Shown: piece by piece, positions 52,344-61,703 of the stretch | Numbering within the stretch: the first letter of the stretch is position 1 | Layout of the letters: the number at the start of each line of letters is the position of its first letter | Assembly (NCBI GenBank): GCA_934352055.1 | Contig: CAKRJY010000001.1 | Span: 372,001 to 436,000, forward strand | From: an uncultured Lachnospiraceae bacterium | GTDB taxonomy: Bacteria; Bacillota; Clostridia; Lachnospirales; Lachnospiraceae | Length of the DNA stretch: 64,000 nucleotides | Direction of reading: 5' to 3' | Made by a program: the position numbers and the translations under genes | The notes under the pieces: generated by a model | The model's database searches: none | Seen by the model: the letters and a program-made list of their open reading frames with translations, nothing else | Told to the model about the DNA's origin: nothing

Positions 52344-53900
52344 TTAATTTTTCTTTGTCAGTGTTACTTCTATCGTCTTTTCTTCGTAATTATTGGAAGC
52401 CTGTGCCAAAACAATCTCTACTTTGGTTCCGGCTTTGAGATACTGCATTGCATTGTAAATCTCATCCATAGAGCTTACCTCTTTACCGTTAAACGATACG
52501 ATGATATCGCCCTTTTTGATACCGGCTTTGCTTGCTGCGCTATTGGAAGCCACTCTTGTAACATATACGCCTGATGGCATATCGTACTGTTTTGATACAT
52601 CACTGGCAACATCTACGCCTGCTATGCCAAGATAAGATGCCTCATCGTTTGACACAACTTCCTGGTTAATAATGGTTTCGATGATATCTTTTGCAGTAGA
52701 CATTGGAATCGCATATCCCATACCCTCAACCTTGGTATCGGAATATTTTGCAGAGACAATGCCAATCACTTCACCATTCATGTTCAAAAGTGCACCACCA
52801 CTATTTCCCGGATTGACAGCTGCATCTGTCTGCATCAATGTACTGGTTACCGTATTTCCTGACTCGTCTTCTAACTGTACTTCACGGCTGAGCGCACTGA
52901 TGACGCCTGTTGTTACTGACTGACCATAGCCAAGGGCATTACCAATAACAACGGCAGATTCGCCTACTTTTGCCTGATCAGAATCCCCAAGCGTTGCCAC
53001 CTTGATTGCTTCCATTGTGCTGTCTTCCACGTCAGAACGTGATACAGCTACTACGGCAAGATCAACCGATGCATCTGTTCCTTTTACGGTTGCCGGCACT
53101 GCACTGCCATCATTAAACGTAATCGTCAGAGATTCTGCTCCGGATACGACGTGATTGTTTGTTGCAATATATAAATAATCATCATCCTGGCTCACAATAA
53201 TACCAGATCCTGCTGATTCACTTTCATAGGTTCTTGTCTGGCCAAACATGCTGCGATACTCGGTATAGGATACATTTGTAACCGCCACAATCGCCGGCAT
53301 CACATTATTTGCAATATCAGAAACATCTGATACAGTCGTTGCCGTAGATACGGCTGTGCTGCCCAATCCATCACTTGTCGTCAAAGTCTTTGTCGCCGCG
53401 GCTGTTGTCAGATCCTTTCCTGTCTTTTTACTGATGGCATACGTCACACCGCTAAAGGTTCCACCTGCCACAAGACCAAAAACAAGTGCAATCGCAACGA
53501 CCTTTAACAATTTATTTCCGAAATGTCCCTTTGAGAAAAACGACGTTACCTTACCATTGCCACTTGCATGGTGGGTTCTCTGTCCATGAGACCATGCTCT
53601 GTGTTTCTTCTTGGAACTGCCATACGGATTATAGCCATAAGGATTACCATTCTGTCCATAGGCGTTATTTCCCTGGTATGTTCCCTGCTGGTATGCATTG
53701 CTATTCTGCGCTGTTCCCTGCTGGTATCCCGTGTCTCCTGTATTTGTATCATTCTGTCCATAAGAATGGCCTGTCGTATCATTTTCTCCCTGATTGATAT
53801 CAGAGTAGCTATAAGAATATACAGAACTATGTGGTTCTTCTGTATGATTCTGGTTGTTCTGTGTATTCTCTTCGTTTGTATTCTGATCAAAGTCACTCAT
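52344..53900 (-). CDS. HtrA/DegP-like membrane serine protease with PDZ domain
   Basis: A 518-residue protein. A ~100-residue low-complexity cytoplasmic tail rich in Asn, Gln, Gly and Tyr, one helix (about 132-153), a trypsin-like domain with the triad His (ATNNHVV), Asp (VDLAVVAV) and Ser (NPGNSGG), and one C-terminal PDZ domain (about 415-505). It degrades or refolds misfolded extracytoplasmic proteins. AAAGGAG lies ~10 bases before the ATG. Two TTATCACAA repeats precede the gene. Confidence 0.92.
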   Translation of the reverse strand: MSDFDQNTNEENTQNNQNHTEEPHSSVYSYSYSDINQGENDTTGHSYGQNDTNTGDTGYQQGTAQNSNAYQQGTYQGNNAYGQNGNPYGYNPYGSSKKKHRAWSHGQRTHHASGNGKVTSFFSKGHFGNKLLKVVAIALVFGLVAGGTFSGVTYAISKKTGKDLTTAAATKTLTTSDGLGSTAVSTATTVSDVSDIANNVMPAIVAVTNVSYTEYRSMFGQTRTYESESAGSGIIVSQDDDYLYIATNNHVVSGAESLTITFNDGSAVPATVKGTDASVDLAVVAVSRSDVEDSTMEAIKVATLGDSDQAKVGESAVVIGNALGYGQSVTTGVISALSREVQLEDESGNTVTSTLMQTDAAVNPGNSGGALLNMNGEVIGIVSAKYSDTKVEGMGYAIPMSTAKDIIETIINQEVVSNDEASYLGIAGVDVASDVSKQYDMPSGVYVTRVASNSAASKAGIKKGDIIVSFNGKEVSSMDEIYNAMQYLKAGTKVEIVLAQASNNYEEKTIEVTLTKKN

Positions 53901-53951
53901 TTGTACCGTCTCCTTTCGGCTCCTTACTATGCTATCTAGTGTATTGGTTAA

Positions 53952-53971
53952 TTGTGATAACTTTGTGATAA
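53952..53971 (-). promoter_or_regulatory. Direct repeat TTATCACAA upstream of htrA
   Basis: On the minus strand TTATCACAA occurs twice with an 11-bp period. Such spacing is typical for OmpR/PhoB-family response regulators, and htrA genes of Firmicutes are often under such control (CssR). No regulator is encoded nearby. Confidence 0.45.
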
Positions 53972-54009
53972 AAGATGGTACTTTCTTTGAAGTCTGTGCA
54001 TAGAAAAAA

Positions 54010-54047
54010 GCTGTGCTTCATCGACTCTTCATCGGCAAAGCAACAGC
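54010..54047 (-). terminator. Terminator of glmS
   Basis: Stem GCTGTTGCTT/AAGCACAGC with one bulged base and a ~19-base loop, followed by TTTTTT on the minus strand. Confidence 0.82.
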
Positions 54048-54066
54048 CCTTTTACACACTTATATT

Positions 54067-55905
54067 TTATTCAACGGTAACACTCTTTGCAAGGTTACGT
54101 GGTTTATCTACATCCAGTCCTTTTGCAACCGATACATAATATGCTAAAAGCTGCAATGGCACAACTGCAAGGCTTGCACTGAAATGATCATCAATCTTTG
54201 GAATGTAGGTTGCAAATTCAACGGCATCCTCAATCGCATAATTGCCAAAGGTCGTAAGTCCCATCAGATATGCGCCACGGCTCTTGCATTCTACCATATT
54301 GCTGATTGTCTTTTCGTACAAATCACTCTGGGTCAAAAGACCAACCACAAGTGTTCCATCCTCAATCAGACTAATGGTACCATGCTTTAATTCTCCTGCT
54401 GCATATGCTTCTGAATGGATATAACTGATTTCTTTTAACTTCAGGCTTCCCTCTAAGCTGATTGCATAATCAACACCACGTCCGATAAAGAAAATATCCT
54501 TTGCGTTGACCTGCTTAGATGCAAACCACTGCAATCGCTCTTTATCTTCGATGATTTTTTCAATCTTTTCCGGAATGGTATGGAGCTGTTCAATATAATC
54601 GCTATACTGCTCCTCTGTAATCTTTCCAAGCACTTTTGCAAACTGGACAGAAAGCACATAGCCTGCAATCAACTGTGCAGAATATGCCTTTGTTGTTGCC
54701 ACAGAAATCTCAGGTCCTGCCAATGTATAGAACACACTGTCTGCCTCTCTGGCAATGGATGAGCCTACTACATTTACAATGCCAAGTGTCTTCACGCCCT
54801 GCTCTTTTGCTTCTCGCAGTGCTGCAAGCGTATCTGCCGTTTCACCGGACTGGCTCACAACGATTACAAGACCATGTGGATCCAGAATTGGCTTGCGATA
54901 ACGGAATTCTGATGCCACTTCTACGCGCACCGGCACTCTTGCCAGATCTTCCATCACATACTGTGTCACAACACCGGTATGGTATGCACTACCACAAGCT
55001 ACAATATAAATCTGCGATGTATTTTTGATGTCTTCATCTGTAAGACCAACAACGGAAAGGTCAATCTTACCATCTTTTATGACAGAGCCCAGCGTATCTG
55101 CAATGGCTTTTGGCTGTTCATGAATCTCTTTCATCATGAAATGTTCAAAACCGCCTTTTTCTGCTGCTTCTGCATCCCAGGTGATTTCCACCGGTGCTTT
55201 TTCAATCTCATCCCCATCCAGGTTATAGAAGGTAGCATGACCATCCGCAAGACGTCCAATTTCCATATTTCCAATATAATATACATTTCTTGTATATTTA
55301 AGAATTGCCGGAACATCGGATGCTACATAGCACTCACCATCGGTCACACCGATGATCATTGGGCTATCTTTACGTGCCACATAGATTTCTCCCGGATAAT
55401 CCCGGAACATAATTTCAAGTGCATAAGAACCACGAATACGAACCATGGCATGGTTGATGGCATCGACCGGTGTACCGAGGTATTTTTTGTAGTAATAATC
55501 TACTAATTTGATTGCCACTTCGGTATCTGTCTGCGAATAAAAGACATAACCCTTCTTCGTCAATTTATCCTTGAGCTCCTGGTAATTCTCGATAATACCA
55601 TTGTGAACACCGACAACATTACCGTCATCACTGACATGTGGGTGTGCATTGATTTCAGAAGGTTCCCCATGGGTTGCCCATCTTGTATGACCGATACCAC
55701 AGGTTCCCTTTACAGCTTTTCCATCGTCTGTCTTCTCGGCTAATGCTTTGAGCTTTCCTTTTGCCTTAACGACAATTGTCTCATTTTCGTCTTTTCTGAC
55801 TGCGATACCGGCTGAGTCATATCCTCTATATTCCAGTTTTGACAATCCGTCCAAAAGAATTGGCGCTGCCTGCTGTTTTCCTGTAAATCCTACTATTCCG
55901 CACAT
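54067..55905 (-). CDS. glmS: Glucosamine-fructose-6-phosphate aminotransferase
   Basis: A 612-residue enzyme making glucosamine-6-phosphate for the cell wall. N-terminal glutaminase domain begins with the nucleophile Cys2 (MCGIVGF) and EYRGYDSAG; two SIS domains follow (VACGSAYHTG, SQSGETADTLAAL, ending KPRNLAKSVTVE). The gap upstream, 89 bases to the LCP gene, is too short for a glmS ribozyme. Confidence 0.97.
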   Translation of the reverse strand: MCGIVGFTGKQQAAPILLDGLSKLEYRGYDSAGIAVRKDENETIVVKAKGKLKALAEKTDDGKAVKGTCGIGHTRWATHGEPSEINAHPHVSDDGNVVGVHNGIIENYQELKDKLTKKGYVFYSQTDTEVAIKLVDYYYKKYLGTPVDAINHAMVRIRGSYALEIMFRDYPGEIYVARKDSPMIIGVTDGECYVASDVPAILKYTRNVYYIGNMEIGRLADGHATFYNLDGDEIEKAPVEITWDAEAAEKGGFEHFMMKEIHEQPKAIADTLGSVIKDGKIDLSVVGLTDEDIKNTSQIYIVACGSAYHTGVVTQYVMEDLARVPVRVEVASEFRYRKPILDPHGLVIVVSQSGETADTLAALREAKEQGVKTLGIVNVVGSSIAREADSVFYTLAGPEISVATTKAYSAQLIAGYVLSVQFAKVLGKITEEQYSDYIEQLHTIPEKIEKIIEDKERLQWFASKQVNAKDIFFIGRGVDYAISLEGSLKLKEISYIHSEAYAAGELKHGTISLIEDGTLVVGLLTQSDLYEKTISNMVECKSRGAYLMGLTTFGNYAIEDAVEFATYIPKIDDHFSASLAVVPLQLLAYYVSVAKGLDVDKPRNLAKSVTVE

Positions 55906-55994
55906 TGTTGTCCCTCTCTTCCATATCCTCGTGTCCCACGATTCTGTCTACAGTTTCTTTTTATTGTTGTAATACAAATACACCAAGTTTCTTG

Positions 55995-57233
55995 TTAAAA
56001 ACCGTAATCCAGTGCATCATCCTGCGTATATCCCGTATAATTTTCGATGTCGTCACTAATCTTTCTCAACTCATCCGAAAGCTGTGCGTCCTCATTGTTG
56101 AATAAATACGCATGCAAAAGTTTTACATTGGATTCCAATGTACACGGTACTACGAGACTTCCCTGGGAGCCAAAATTACCGGTTCTCTTTGCAAATGGGA
56201 ATCCTGCGGTTCCTGCCAATTGATAATCCTTCATAGAAGATGCCATGGAAATAATCTGTGACATTGTAAAGTTCGTGCCAATGTCATCAAAGACAGCATC
56301 TACCAGATTGTTCAAATCGCCAATACCTGCGCCATTCAGCTTCGCTACCATCTGTTCCAATACGGTTCTCTGACGTTCTGCACGACCGAAATCACCACCT
56401 GCCGTATAACGGATACGACAATATGCCACTGCCTGTACACCATTGACGGTCTGATGTCCTACGGATACATTTCCACCTTTTCGACCGGTAATCTCTGCTG
56501 TCATAGCAATATAGCCACCGATACCGTTCATATAAGATGCTTCTTCATCGGTAATATCAAGCTCAATACCACCCAGAGCATCTACCGCTTCTGCCAAGGC
56601 ATAAAAATCAACAGAAACATACTTTTGAATATTCAAATCAAGATTGCGGTTGAGCATCTCAATCGCAGACTGTGGTCCGCCATGGTTGTACGCATAGTTA
56701 CACTTGCGGAAGGTCTCATCTCCATCCACATCCAGACAGGTATCACGGTATACAGAAACCAGCTTTACTTCCTTTGTATTATTATTGATACTGCAAATCA
56801 TAATACTATCGCTATTACCGGTATCGTAATTGCCATTGGAACGGTTGTCCACACCAAATAGTGCAATCGTCGTATAATCATCAAGCAACTCCTGTGTCTC
56901 TTCATCCAGATCATTGGTCTTTAAATCTTTCAGATCATCCCAATTAATCAATCCTACTTTTAACCATAGGAACAGCGCCGCAAGAAGAAGTAAAAGCACA
57001 ATCACTTCGATGATCAGGATTGTCTTTCTTCTTTTTCTGCGCTTCTGGCTGCGCGTCAGCTTCTTCTTACCTTTGTTGCCTCTTAACGTCTCTTCCTCGT
57101 CACGACGGGATCCGCGCGCGTTGCTGCTTCTTTTATTATTATTTCTATTGCTATTATTTCTAGTATTGGAACTTCTCTTTTTTCCGGAATTTCCCTGTGG
57201 TACTTCTATATTATAGATTTCTTTTTTCGCCAT
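55995..57233 (-). CDS. LytR-CpsA-Psr family cell-wall polymer ligase
   Basis: A 412-residue protein: a basic, Asn/Arg/Lys-rich cytoplasmic tail (about 1-70), one helix (about 73-92) and the LCP domain (about 120-320) with ALFGVDNRSN, SDSIMICSINN, SVYRDTCLDV, AYNHGGPQSAIEM and RIRYTAGGDFGRAERQR (in part). LCP proteins attach glycopolymers to peptidoglycan. The start at 57233 has AGGGAG seven bases upstream; an ATG at 57248 with AGAGGA is a close alternative. It leads the cell-surface polysaccharide cluster, consistent with this role. Confidence 0.88.
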   Translation of the reverse strand: MAKKEIYNIEVPQGNSGKKRSSNTRNNSNRNNNKRSSNARGSRRDEEETLRGNKGKKKLTRSQKRRKRRKTILIIEVIVLLLLLAALFLWLKVGLINWDDLKDLKTNDLDEETQELLDDYTTIALFGVDNRSNGNYDTGNSDSIMICSINNNTKEVKLVSVYRDTCLDVDGDETFRKCNYAYNHGGPQSAIEMLNRNLDLNIQKYVSVDFYALAEAVDALGGIELDITDEEASYMNGIGGYIAMTAEITGRKGGNVSVGHQTVNGVQAVAYCRIRYTAGGDFGRAERQRTVLEQMVAKLNGAGIGDLNNLVDAVFDDIGTNFTMSQIISMASSMKDYQLAGTAGFPFAKRTGNFGSQGSLVVPCTLESNVKLLHAYLFNNEDAQLSDELRKISDDIENYTGYTQDDALDYGF

Positions 57234-57340
57234 TTCATTCTCCCTCATCGAATCCTCTTCGAAAAAACGCACATATCAAACTAGAATTTTATACTAAAAA
57301 AAACACATCGTCAAGAAATACCACAGTTTGTTCATATTTC

Positions 57341-58756
57341 TTAAGAATTGTATTCTGACTCCTCGCCCATCAGATCCAGACGGTAATTATGCAGTCCCAT
57401 CGGCAGATTTGGATTGTAATATGTATCTGCCTTTTGCCATTCTTCTTCCCATTTTTCAAGCATAAGGCGGTGTGACGCCTCTGTGCTCTCGTCCTGTTTG
57501 CCCGGGCTTTTTACAAGAATGGATGGGTCTACTATGATACGATACCCTGCCTTTTTTGCACGCAGACAAAAGTCAAGCATTTGCTCTCTGCCAAAAAGAT
57601 TCGTATCAAAGCCACCGAGTTTCCGATAGACTTTTGCATGAATCATACAATAGCGAAAATCCACCATGCTTACCTCTCGCGGAATACTCGCAAGATTTTC
57701 ATACGTCGGCCGGTAAATCTTTGCATCGTAAAATGCCGGATAGATGTTTGCCTGCGTATCATAGATAAAACCGCAATTTTCGATCGTAAACCCGCTTTTC
57801 AAAAAGCGCGCGCCCACAACCGCAACGTCTCCCTGACGCAAGTAACCATACATTTTTTGCAGATTACCACGGGAAAGTGACCGCACCTGCGGTTCATGTA
57901 AAAACATATAATCTCTTGGATGCATCATCACATCCGTTCCGTCATAGGAAATGTTCCACCAACTCTGATCTGGTGATGGCACCAATTCTCCTGTTATTGC
58001 AATCTGCCGCCTTTTGAGTGCTGCTTCTGCAACCACCATATGTTCCTGCACATAACGTTTCTTCCACTTCTTTTCCTCTTTCCGAGGCAAAGGGATGCGT
58101 TTTCTCTCATGATATAAAAGAAGTGGTATGCGAAGCATATTTGCATCTTCTTCTGTCACGCGAAGCAGATAATCATACATACATGCTTCCTGCAGGTTCT
58201 CCCGAAACTCGCCCAACTGGTAGATAAGCGCGTTGGAGACAAGGAAATGGTTACCAATATAGTTCGTATGCAGTAAGAGTTCCCGGTTCAGAGCCGGTTT
58301 AAAATGCGGCTCCATGCGATCGGTTCCCACAAGCATATCATGATCCGTATAAATCAAAGACGGTGCTTCCTGATCCTTTTGCATATAGCGATAATACGCA
58401 CCGGCAATCTGCAGTAGTGCATCCTCCTGCAAACGGTCATGCTGCCCCACAAAAAAGATATAGTTTCCACTACGATCTTTCTCTTTTTTCCCAAAGTCCG
58501 CAAGTACATAATGAGAGCCTATGTTGTACGCATAGGCTCTCCCCTTATTGTTCTTTAATTTTCGATAATGTGCCCGGTCGTCTTCCGGGAAAAACTCTGA
58601 TACCATAGCCGCAAATCCCATGGAAGGATTCTGGTCTAGGACATAGAGTTCCCATCTGTCATATGTCTGAGAAACCAAGGATTCGAGTAAATCCCGAAAA
58701 TAAGCTTCTCTTGTATCATGCAGCCAGATAACGACTGAAATTCCTGGCATTTCCAT
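57341..58756 (-). CDS. Family 2 glycosyltransferase (large, two-part)
   Basis: A 471-residue enzyme with a GT2 GT-A domain (GISVVIWLHDTREAYF; QDxD-like FFVGQHDRL) and a second transferase-like half (MVDFRYCMIHAKVYRKLGGF, in part). Its ATG overlaps the stop of the priming transferase gene (TAATG), so the two are coupled. It resembles glycosyltransferases of rhamnan or exopolysaccharide clusters. Specificity unknown. Confidence 0.8.
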   Translation of the reverse strand: MEMPGISVVIWLHDTREAYFRDLLESLVSQTYDRWELYVLDQNPSMGFAAMVSEFFPEDDRAHYRKLKNNKGRAYAYNIGSHYVLADFGKKEKDRSGNYIFFVGQHDRLQEDALLQIAGAYYRYMQKDQEAPSLIYTDHDMLVGTDRMEPHFKPALNRELLLHTNYIGNHFLVSNALIYQLGEFRENLQEACMYDYLLRVTEEDANMLRIPLLLYHERKRIPLPRKEEKKWKKRYVQEHMVVAEAALKRRQIAITGELVPSPDQSWWNISYDGTDVMMHPRDYMFLHEPQVRSLSRGNLQKMYGYLRQGDVAVVGARFLKSGFTIENCGFIYDTQANIYPAFYDAKIYRPTYENLASIPREVSMVDFRYCMIHAKVYRKLGGFDTNLFGREQMLDFCLRAKKAGYRIIVDPSILVKSPGKQDESTEASHRLMLEKWEEEWQKADTYYNPNLPMGLHNYRLDLMGEESEYNS

Positions 58757-60165
58757 TATTTTGATCCCTTTCCTGTAAGCACGACTCCTACGGTCTTAAA
58801 TAGCAGCATCACATCCAGTCCAAGTGACCAGTTGGAAATATACTGCGTATCCAATGCTACAACGTCCTCAAAATCTGTAATATCACTTCGACCACTTACC
58901 TGCCACATACCAGTCAATCCCGGCTTAATCCCCAGACGGGCTTTGTGGTGATATTCGTAGTTTAAAAATTCATCTTCTGTCGGTGGTCGTGTTCCCACCA
59001 GACTCATATCGCCTTTTAAGACATTCCAAAACTGCGGCAGCTCATCAATGGAATACTTTCGCATAAAATGACCAATCGGGATGATACGCGGATCATTCTC
59101 CATCTTAAACATATTGCCACTCATTTCATTGTCTTTCATCAACTCCGCCTTGCGCTCTTCGGCATCCATATACATGGAGCGGAATTTATAGAAATTGAAG
59201 CGTCTGCCATTTTTTCCAATACGCACCTGCTTAAAAAAGATAGGTCCCGGCGATTGGATTTTGATGATCGGCGCAAAAACCACAAACGCAAGTGCGGTCA
59301 AAAGAAGTCCCACCAGACCACCGACAATATCCATCAATCGCTTTACAAACAACTGTCTTGCATTTGCAATGTGCATACTTGATGTCAGCACGATATAACT
59401 GCCATAATTTTCAATGCGGCGGTTTGGTACCATCTGCTTTGTATTGATCAGACTGATGTGTGCGGTAATCCCCAGTTCTACAATCTCCGTTGCCAATGCT
59501 TCCGCAGAGGATCTGGTATTTCCATTGATAAATACTTCATCTACCACATTCGTACGCAAATATTCCATAAACGTATCTGCGCTGGCAACGACAGGAATTC
59601 CCTGAATCGTCTTACCGCGCATATCCTGATCGATCACAACCACGCCGGATACCTTGAAATCGGTATACTTGTCATGTGCAATCTCATCTAAACACTGTTC
59701 CACTGTATGCGTATCTGCAACTACAAGCATCCATGCCTTATTTTGGTCTTCTAACTTGCGCTTACGGATTGCACGCTTTAATACCACTCTTCCAAAATAA
59801 GATAGCAGGATAAAGACTCCCAAAAAGACAAACAGCATCTGTCTGGAATACTGCACAGATGTCTTGGTAGCATACATATACACCAAAACACCACCCCATA
59901 CCACACAACAATGTGTTATGGTGCTGCGCAATTCCTGGTACTTATTCCGTCGCAACACACCGGTATATGCTTCCGAAAAAAAGACAACACATACATCGAT
60001 GAGTAAAGCAATTGCTGCTATACGTACATATATTTCATGATTAAAAAGCCATGCATGCTCAAATCTCCAGCCGTACGCTATAATCAGCGCCAGCTCCATC
60101 ATGAGCATGTCCAAAATCGTAAAGTCCAGATGTTTCATCCAGTTACGTTTTTCTTCCCGGTACAT
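58756..60165 (-). CDS. Undecaprenyl-phosphate sugar phosphotransferase (WcaJ/CpsE-like)
   Basis: A 469-residue initiating transferase. About four N-terminal membrane helices, a CoA-binding-like middle (about 140-260), a further helix near 280 and the catalytic sugar transferase domain: FFKQVRIGKNGRRFNFYKFRSM (in part), KYSIDELPQFWNVLKGDMS (in part), PGLTGMWQVSGR. It transfers a sugar phosphate to the lipid carrier to begin polysaccharide assembly. AGGAGG precedes the ATG. Confidence 0.93.
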   Translation of the reverse strand: MYREEKRNWMKHLDFTILDMLMMELALIIAYGWRFEHAWLFNHEIYVRIAAIALLIDVCVVFFSEAYTGVLRRNKYQELRSTITHCCVVWGGVLVYMYATKTSVQYSRQMLFVFLGVFILLSYFGRVVLKRAIRKRKLEDQNKAWMLVVADTHTVEQCLDEIAHDKYTDFKVSGVVVIDQDMRGKTIQGIPVVASADTFMEYLRTNVVDEVFINGNTRSSAEALATEIVELGITAHISLINTKQMVPNRRIENYGSYIVLTSSMHIANARQLFVKRLMDIVGGLVGLLLTALAFVVFAPIIKIQSPGPIFFKQVRIGKNGRRFNFYKFRSMYMDAEERKAELMKDNEMSGNMFKMENDPRIIPIGHFMRKYSIDELPQFWNVLKGDMSLVGTRPPTEDEFLNYEYHHKARLGIKPGLTGMWQVSGRSDITDFEDVVALDTQYISNWSLGLDVMLLFKTVGVVLTGKGSK

Positions 60166-60237
60166 TCATTCCTCCTGTACGCTCATAACTCCCTGCAAGG
60201 CACTTTCCCTTGCGGTCTTCTCTGTCGTAAAAAAATC

Positions 60238-60438
60238 TTATGCCCTTGCTTTTCCGTGAATGAACAACCAGCTCTGCGCATAATCGTCGCGCTGCTCGTC
60301 ACTCATCTGTGAGTACTCTACAAAGGTCAAATGGGATGGCAGCATCTGCACGCCACTGCATTTGTGGCACTCCACTTCTTTTCTGCGTGATACCGTGCGA
60401 ATCCATCCACATTCCGGACAGATGAAAACCTTCATCAT
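60238..60438 (-). CDS. 66-residue zinc-ribbon protein
   Basis: Reads MMKVFICPECGWIRTVSRRK, then VECHKCSG: two CxxC pairs, so likely a zinc ribbon. The start overlaps by four bases (ATGA) the stop of the UDP-sugar pyrophosphorylase gene and GAGAGGAATGGAG is just upstream, so it is translationally coupled. Probably a regulatory or scaffold partner. No family known to me. Confidence 0.65.
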   Translation of the reverse strand: MMKVFICPECGWIRTVSRRKEVECHKCSGVQMLPSHLTFVEYSQMSDEQRDDYAQSWLFIHGKARA

Positions 60439-61658
60439 AACTCTACTCCATTCCTCTCTAATAATTCTCTTGCTGAATCCAGCGAATCTACCCCATGTAA
60501 GTTCTTAATTGGTGCAAATTCTTTTTCACGTTCTACCTCATAAGGCAGATTGTCGTCCATCATACGAATCATGTCAACGACAAGTGTCTCAAACTTATAA
60601 CCGTTTGGTTCTTCCGGCTTGATGAGTGTTCCTGTCTCATCAATGTACGGAATCTTCTTTTCTACTACGTGAACCGGTAAATGGCGCTCCACAATTTCCT
60701 CGAGCTTATCTACACGGAAAATATAATTGAGGATTACCCCAAATGCATACAGCAGATTTCCTTTTTCATCGGTACTTTCTGCCATTTCTTTGCTCATTTC
60801 ATAGTATTCCACAACCGATGGCTTTCCATCCTCAAGACAAAGAACTCCCATCTTTTCATAAGCATCTACTTTGCGTACGACCTTACTGCCGCTGACCTTA
60901 CCATTTAAAAGGGTTGCACCAATAAATGCCGGATCACAGATACGCTGCAATACATTATCTACTGCAAAAATATTGATCCACTCCACGCCACGCTTATGTA
61001 CATCGGCAAGCAAACCGGCTTTTTTCAAAGAAGAGAACCAGCCGCCATTGCCATTTGGTGATGTTGCCAGACGTCCCGGCTCTTCTAAAAGAAGCTTACC
61101 ATCGTAATCTACGGCTGCTGCCATCTCCTGTACAAAAAATGCCACATCCTCCTTTGGATAGCCAAAATAGTCATGCTCCTCAAAGAAACGGATGGTATCG
61201 TCGTTGTTCTTCTCACTGGTCATGATATAAAGTGGAATCGATGTGCCTGCCACTTTTGTCACATCCATCAGATTGTTGATCAGACACTCAAACAAATACA
61301 AGGTGCGATGTATGCCAACATTGAGTTCTCCCTTTGGTTTATCTAAACCAAGACGTGTTCCCATACCGCCGGCCAACAAAAGTGCTGCCACCTTACCCTC
61401 GCGGATTGCCTGGTAACCGGCTGACTCAAATTCTTCGCGCCGCTTTTTGATCTCATCAATATCTACTGCTGCAAGTGGTGAAAGCTCTCCTACCGGAATC
61501 CCTTCCTGTACACCTGCAAGTGCCAAATCCTCCCAATTGACTTCGGCGATCTGTGTCAACAGACCCTGCTGTGCTTCCTCAGACAACTCATCAAAATGTC
61601 TGAGCACATGTTCCTGTCCATGTTCTTTTAAAATAAGTTCTGCCTCGTTTCTTGTCAT
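60435..61658 (-). CDS. UDP-sugar pyrophosphorylase (UDPGP family)
   Basis: A 407-residue nucleotidyltransferase of the eukaryote-like UDPGP/UAP1 family: pyrophosphorylase loop LLLAGGMGTRLGLDKPKGEL, SEKNNDDTIRFFEEHDYFG (in part), and GNGGWFSSL. It makes a UDP-sugar, UDP-GlcNAc or UDP-glucose, for surface polysaccharide. The ATG at 61658 has GGAGAGGAAG upstream, and is preferred over the longer frame. It overlaps the zinc-ribbon gene. Confidence 0.88.
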   Translation of the reverse strand: MTRNEAELILKEHGQEHVLRHFDELSEEAQQGLLTQIAEVNWEDLALAGVQEGIPVGELSPLAAVDIDEIKKRREEFESAGYQAIREGKVAALLLAGGMGTRLGLDKPKGELNVGIHRTLYLFECLINNLMDVTKVAGTSIPLYIMTSEKNNDDTIRFFEEHDYFGYPKEDVAFFVQEMAAAVDYDGKLLLEEPGRLATSPNGNGGWFSSLKKAGLLADVHKRGVEWINIFAVDNVLQRICDPAFIGATLLNGKVSGSKVVRKVDAYEKMGVLCLEDGKPSVVEYYEMSKEMAESTDEKGNLLYAFGVILNYIFRVDKLEEIVERHLPVHVVEKKIPYIDETGTLIKPEEPNGYKFETLVVDMIRMMDDNLPYEVEREKEFAPIKNLHGVDSLDSARELLERNGVEL

Positions 61659-61703
61659 AAATCTTCCTCTCCTATTCTGTAATGCCAATGAACATTACAA
61701 CTA

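Noticed and set aside
55906..55994. glmS ribozyme upstream of glmS
   Set aside because: Only 89 bases separate glmS from the upstream gene's stop; no ribozyme core fits.
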